From JAICYJ01 sp045806525 (GTDB lineage: Bacteria; Actinomycetota; Thermoleophilia; Gaiellales; JAICJC01): a DNA stretch of 8,297 nt. Position 1 is the stretch's first letter. The number at the start of each line of letters is the position of its first letter. The notes under the pieces are model-generated. The model worked only from the letters and a program-made list of their open reading frames with translations, searched no databases and had not been told where the DNA came from. This document shows positions 5,232 to 8,297 of this stretch, piece by piece. A program made the position numbers and the translations under genes. The DNA lies in contig JBJMJD010000100.1 of assembly GCA_045806525.1 (NCBI GenBank), forward strand, positions 1 through 8,297. Reading direction: 5' to 3'.

Positions 5232-6521
5232 TCAGGCCGGGGACTGCTCGACCGGCCGGGCGGCCGTGGTGGCGCGGCTCATCAGGGAGGTTCCGGCCGC
5301 CTTGCGGCCGCGGTCAAGGCACACGCGCACGCGCCCGCTGACGACCGAGTCCTCCAGCAGCTCGAGCATCGACTCCAGGTCGCTCCAGGTGCTGCGGCCG
5401 CGGCGCAGCGAGAGCACGGTGACGTTCGCCACGGCTGTCGACACCAGCCCGGAGGGGTGCTCGAGCAGCGCCGGCGCGTCGACCACCACCACCTCGCCTT
5501 CGCGCGAGCCCGCGAGTGCGTCGCGCAGCCGCGGCAGCGATGACAGCACCGCCGTGCCCGCGTCGACCTGCGTCCAGCCGGCCTCGCCGGTGCGGGCGAT
5601 GCCGCTCTCCGACAGCCACGTGGTCGGCCGCCCCGACTGGGCGAACGACTCGGCCAGCGTGCGCGACAGCTCGCCGCCGTGGTCGCCCTTGGGCGTGACC
5701 ACGGCGATCATTCCGCCCCTGGCGTCCACGCCGCCGACCTCGGCCAGTGCCCGCAGCGCCTCCACCGACTCGGGCTTCGACGGATCGACCGCGAGCGCGC
5801 GCACGCCGGCGGCCCGCAGGTCGCCGGTGCTGCGGATGCGCGGGTCGGCCTGGCCGATGCCGAGTGCGATCGCGATGCCGAGGATGATCCCGGCCAGGAT
5901 CCCGCCGGCCAGGAGCGCCGGGCCGGGCAGCGTCTTTGCGGCGGAGGTGGTGGTGTTGCCGTTGGGGTGGATGCCCTGGGTGAGGTTGCCGGCGGCCGTG
6001 GTCAGCCGTGCCACCGCGGTCGCGTCGCCGCCGTGCTGCTGCAGCGTGTTCGCGGCCTGCAGCAGCTGCTTCCGCTCGCTGCTGATGCGCTGGTGGACGA
6101 GCGCCTTCACGTACGCGTCGAGGCGGGCCGCGGCCACCGCCTCGGACGAGTTGTCCGAGTAGCTGAGCTGGACGTCGGTGCCGTCCAGCGCCGCGAAGCC
6201 GAGGTTGTCGAGGTACTGGCGGGCGGTGGTGCCGTCCTTCAGCGAGGCGGCCGCGGCGGCCGCCACCTGCGGGTCGACGAACTCGTTCTCGGTCAGATCC
6301 TGCACCGAGTGCACGGCCGTGAACGGTTGCGGCTGGCCCTGGAACTGGTAGGTGACGGTCGTGTCCTGGATGTGGACGCGGGCGGTCGCCTTCGCGTCGG
6401 AGATGTGGTGGCCGGACAGCGCGGTCGCCGCCACCGCCACCAGCACGGCGCAGAGCGGCAACAGCCACCAGCGGCGCATGACGTGCGCCGCTGCCCTGCC
6501 CAGGGTCAATTCCGGTCTCAC
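5232..6521 (-). CDS. Wzz-like chain-length protein fused to a degenerate BY-kinase-type domain
   Basis: This 429-residue protein has two membrane helices (about 17-36 and 202-222) enclosing a mainly helical outside region, the layout of Wzz/polysaccharide co-polymerases. The second helix follows LPGP and is Gly-rich, as in that family. After it comes a cytoplasmic domain with the order of bacterial tyrosine kinases of the CpsD/Wzc type: IRSTGDL, VEALRAL (253-259), strand MIAVVTPKG (271-279), FAQSG (293-297) and VVVVDAPALL (344-353). However, the Walker A stretch reads TPKGDHGGELS, with no GK[S/T], and the C-terminus has no tyrosine cluster, so kinase activity is unlikely. I chose GTG 6521 because GGGGGGAG lies just upstream; ATG 6578 would add 19 residues but has no good site. 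It probably sets polymer length with the polymerase encoded next. Confidence 0.85.
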   Translation of the reverse strand: MRPELTLGRAAAHVMRRWWLLPLCAVLVAVAATALSGHHISDAKATARVHIQDTTVTYQFQGQPQPFTAVHSVQDLTENEFVDPQVAAAAAASLKDGTTARQYLDNLGFAALDGTDVQLSYSDNSSEAVAAARLDAYVKALVHQRISSERKQLLQAANTLQQHGGDATAVARLTTAAGNLTQGIHPNGNTTTSAAKTLPGPALLAGGILAGIILGIAIALGIGQADPRIRSTGDLRAAGVRALAVDPSKPESVEALRALAEVGGVDARGGMIAVVTPKGDHGGELSRTLAESFAQSGRPTTWLSESGIARTGEAGWTQVDAGTAVLSSLPRLRDALAGSREGEVVVVDAPALLEHPSGLVSTAVANVTVLSLRRGRSTWSDLESMLELLEDSVVSGRVRVCLDRGRKAAGTSLMSRATTAARPVEQSPA

Positions 6522-6525
6522 CTGA

Positions 6526-6533
6526 CTCCCCCC
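6526..6533 (-). promoter_or_regulatory. Strong ribosome-binding site deciding a GTG start
   Basis: GGGGGGAG on the minus strand ends four bases before GTG 6521. It is the best such site in the operon and supports the shorter N-terminus of the Wzz-like protein over ATG 6578. Confidence 0.6.
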
Positions 6534-6600
6534 AACATTGCCCGCTCCATGGTACCCCGACTCGTCGTCCGCGTACATCACGCCGCGTGCAGGGCTGCGC

Positions 6601-7182
6601 CTAGGGCGCGAGCTGGCGAAGCGTCCAGCCGTCGCCGTCTCGGCGGAACTGGCGGCGACGGTGCAGCCGGTGCTCGCCGTGCTCCCAGAACTCGATCGCG
6701 TGAGGCACCAGCAGGTACCCGCCCCAGTGCGGTGGCCGTTCCACCGGCCGCTCGCCGAAGCGCCGCTGCTCCTGCGCATAGGCATCGAGCAGCTGCTCGC
6801 GCGACTCCAGCTCTCGGCTCTGGCGGCTGGCCCACGCGCCCAGCTGGCTCTCGCGTGGCCGCGACGCGAAGTAGGCGTCGCTGGCCGCGTCGTCCAGCGG
6901 CTGCACAGGGCCTTCCGCGCGCAGCTGCAGCCCCGGCGGCTCCCAGTAAAACGCGATCGCGGCCCACGGGTTCGCCGCCAGCTCGTCGCCCTTGCGGCTC
7001 TCGCGGTTCGTGTAGAACCGGAAACCGTCCTGGTCGAGCCCGCGCATCAGCACCATCCGCACCGACGGGTGGCCCTGCTCGTTGGCCGTCGCCAGCGCCA
7101 TCGCCTCGGGCTGGGGCGCGCCGGCGCGGGCGGCCGCGTCCAGCCAACTCAGTGCCAGCGCGATCGGGTCGGGGACGGTCAC
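6601..7182 (-). CDS. pdxH: Pyridoxamine/pyridoxine 5'-phosphate oxidase
   Basis: PdxH makes pyridoxal 5'-phosphate from pyridoxamine or pyridoxine 5'-phosphate with FMN and oxygen. The 193-residue protein shows the family blocks in order: PSVRMVLMRGLDQDGFRFYTN (FMN binding, starting near residue 39), SRKGDELAANPWAAIAFYW, SRPRESQLGAWASRQS, PPHWGGYLLVP, and the C-terminal EHRLH...GDGW...LAP containing the R and H that contact the substrate in E. coli. It is some 25 residues shorter than E. coli PdxH, all at the N-terminus. The usual Asp after RLH is Arg here. GTG 7182 lies 15 bases beyond the copper-protein stop, with GAGG overlapping that stop, so the two genes are likely co-transcribed. The enzyme is soluble and cytoplasmic. 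Confidence 0.93.
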   Translation of the reverse strand: MTVPDPIALALSWLDAAARAGAPQPEAMALATANEQGHPSVRMVLMRGLDQDGFRFYTNRESRKGDELAANPWAAIAFYWEPPGLQLRAEGPVQPLDDAASDAYFASRPRESQLGAWASRQSRELESREQLLDAYAQEQRRFGERPVERPPHWGGYLLVPHAIEFWEHGEHRLHRRRQFRRDGDGWTLRQLAP

Positions 7183-7197
7183 GCCGGTGATTGTGCC

Positions 7198-7554
7198 TCA
7201 GGTCACGGTCAGCTTGGCGTTCATGCCGAGCGCGCGGTGCCCGGGGATGCCGCAGAACAGCCAGTACACGCCCGGCTTCAGGTTGACCGTGACGGTGGCC
7301 GTGCCGCCGCTGCGGATGCGCCCGCTGAAGCCGAACTGCGACCCGTGCTTGCGGATCTTGATGTTGTGGTCGTCCTGCCCGAAGTTGTGGATCGAGAACG
7401 TGATCGTGCCGTGCGGCACCTTCAGCCGGCTCAGCGTCACGCTCCACTCGCGCTCCGAGACGCCGACGGCGCCACCGCTGGAGGCGCCGCTCCAGGCGGG
7501 CGAGACGAGCACGAACAGGCACAGCGCGGCGGCCAGTGGCATGAGACCCCTCAT
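7198..7554 (-). CDS. Secreted plastocyanin-like type I copper protein
   Basis: The 118-residue protein begins with a signal peptide (MRGLMPLAAALCLFVLVSPAWSG) and continues as a single beta-sandwich cupredoxin domain. The full type I copper ligand set is visible: H63 in DDHN, then C101, H106 and M111 in FCGIPGHRALGM, with C-x4-H-x4-M spacing as in plastocyanin-like proteins. It should carry one electron at a time outside the membrane, or bind copper there; the redox partner is unknown. ATG 7554 is preferred because GAGGGA lies directly upstream; a GTG at 7572 would add six residues and lacks a site. It is the first gene of the minus-strand run leading into pdxH, with a divergent gene on the other side. 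Confidence 0.88.
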   Translation of the reverse strand: MRGLMPLAAALCLFVLVSPAWSGASSGGAVGVSEREWSVTLSRLKVPHGTITFSIHNFGQDDHNIKIRKHGSQFGFSGRIRSGGTATVTVNLKPGVYWLFCGIPGHRALGMNAKLTVT

Positions 7555-7646
7555 CGTCCCTCGTATCGGCACGGCCGCAAGCGGCCACCATCCCCCGATC
7601 GACCGATTCAGCCGTATGCTCCCACGGTGTTGGGAAGAACCGGTCC
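7555..7646. promoter_or_regulatory. Divergent promoter region with a hairpin
   Basis: These 92 bases separate the copper-protein gene from the divergent beta-propeller gene and must hold both promoters. A perfect inverted repeat GGCCGC-AA-GCGGCC lies at 7573-7586, close to the copper-protein start, where it would fold in its leader or act as an operator. TATGCT at 7615-7620 resembles a -10 box for the plus-strand gene, but no matching -35 box is seen 17 bases upstream. Confidence 0.4.
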
Positions 7647-8297
7647 ATGACCCTGCTCCTGCGCGTCTTCTTGGGGGTCGCCGTCGCGGCGATCGTGCTG
7701 GCGATCGCCTACGTGGTCGTCACCGACCCGGGGTCCGGTACCGACGTCACCGCCCGCGGGCACCGCTCGCCGGTGGCGGGCAAGGTGGGCGTCCCCGTGC
7801 CGCTGGGCCGCGGGCACGCGGTGATGGCGTCGGGGCCGGCCGGTCTGTGGGTGGCGCGACAGCCCCAGACGGGCCCTCCCGGACTGGTGGAGCGGATCGA
7901 CACCGACACCGGCACGCCGCAGCACCCCTACCGCCTCAAGATCCTGCCGCAGGGGATCGCGATCGGGCGGGGCGTTATCTGGGTGCTGGGCACGAAGCCG
8001 AACGCTCGCCTGGCCACGTTGCTTCGGATCGATCCGTCCAGCGGGCGCGTCCAGCACCTGCTGCAGCTGGCAGAGCAGCCCTCGTGCGCCACCGAGAAGT
8101 TCGCCAGCTGCTACCCGGTCGCGACCAGCGACGGCGTCTGGGTGCCGCTGGTCGACCGGGTCGTGCATGTCAACCGATCGGGCACGATGGCCGACCGGAG
8201 CGTGCAGCTGACCGGCCACGTCTGGGATCTCACCGGCAACACCGGCCAGCTGTGGGCGCTGGCGGAGACGGCGATCTACCGGATCACCGAGCGCACC
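7647..8297 (+). CDS. Membrane-anchored beta-propeller-like protein, N-terminal part
   Basis: From ATG 7647 the frame stays open for 217 codons to the window edge. GGGAAG at 7632-7637, nine bases upstream, supports the start. One hydrophobic helix (about residues 7-25) anchors the protein, with the rest outside. The outside part shows four successive units with a G-x-W or similar core (GLWVARQ, VIWVLGT, GVWVPLV, QLWALAE), each followed by a segment such as RIDTDTG or RIDPSSG. This is the pattern of NHL/YVTN/Vgb-type propeller blades of about 40-50 residues. A C-x7-C pair (SCATEKFASC) sits between blades two and three and may form a disulfide. Such domains bind proteins, sugars or other ligands; the specific role is unknown. 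The C-terminal blades lie outside the window. Confidence 0.78.
   Translation, partial: MTLLLRVFLGVAVAAIVLAIAYVVVTDPGSGTDVTARGHRSPVAGKVGVPVPLGRGHAVMASGPAGLWVARQPQTGPPGLVERIDTDTGTPQHPYRLKILPQGIAIGRGVIWVLGTKPNARLATLLRIDPSSGRVQHLLQLAEQPSCATEKFASCYPVATSDGVWVPLVDRVVHVNRSGTMADRSVQLTGHVWDLTGNTGQLWALAETAIYRITERT

Noticed and set aside
6522..6785. Upstream extension of the Wzz-like frame into pdxH
   Set aside because: The residues are low-complexity Ser/Thr/Gly typical of a shadow of pdxH, and GTG 6521 has a far better ribosome-binding site.
5679..7190. Long plus-strand frame opposite the Wzz-like and pdxH genes
   Set aside because: Composition is Arg/Gly/Ala-biased with no domain, as expected of an antisense frame in GC-rich DNA.
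1..8297. CRISPR array, tRNA or rRNA genes, insertion sequences, prophage
   Set aside because: No regularly spaced repeats, cloverleaf-like segments, transposase motifs or phage proteins were seen on either strand.

Overview
The window is GC-rich, with codon third positions dominated by G/C, several GTG and TTG starts, and closely packed genes. The gene families are a TadG-like pilus-assembly protein, a PknB-like membrane Ser/Thr kinase, a GFA-family zinc protein, and a Wzz/Wzy-type polysaccharide pair. Together they suggest a high-GC actinobacterium. A deep lineage such as Thermoleophilia is possible, but I infer this from style and content and no marker gene is present to fix it.

Left part (1-2064, all minus strand). 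The window opens inside a secreted protein whose TTG start and signal peptide lie at 91-1. Next comes a TadG-like single-pass protein (1295-243) with a terminator-like hairpin behind it. A 349-bp gene-free stretch (1296-1644) follows. It is full of inverted repeats, including a perfect 20-bp palindrome and seven GTCAC/GTGAC half-sites. A seven-cysteine GFA-family protein (2064-1645) closes this part.

Middle (2134-3795, plus strand). A small lipoprotein with a His-rich C-terminus overlaps by 4 nt a Ser/Thr kinase with one membrane segment and its own His-rich extracytoplasmic tail. The overlap and the shared outward-facing His clusters suggest one signalling unit. A 48-codon gene with the recurrent ETFPASDP motif follows, and its 3' half is antisense to the end of the next minus-strand gene.

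Right-centre (7554-3699, minus strand). This looks like a four-gene run: a secreted type I copper protein, PdxH (pyridoxamine phosphate oxidase), a Wzz-like chain-length protein fused to a P-loop domain without a recognisable Walker A motif, and a Wzy/WaaL-type O-antigen polymerase/ligase. The last two are 3 nt apart and probably make or export a surface polysaccharide. The first two have no obvious link to that role.

Right edge (7647-8297, plus strand). A membrane-anchored beta-propeller-like protein starts divergently from the copper protein and runs off the window. No RNA gene, insertion sequence, CRISPR array or phage gene was recognised. The most interesting items are the lipoprotein/kinase pair, the degenerate BY-kinase-like domain, the hidden ETFPASDP gene with its antisense overlap, and the palindrome-rich region upstream of the TadG-like gene.
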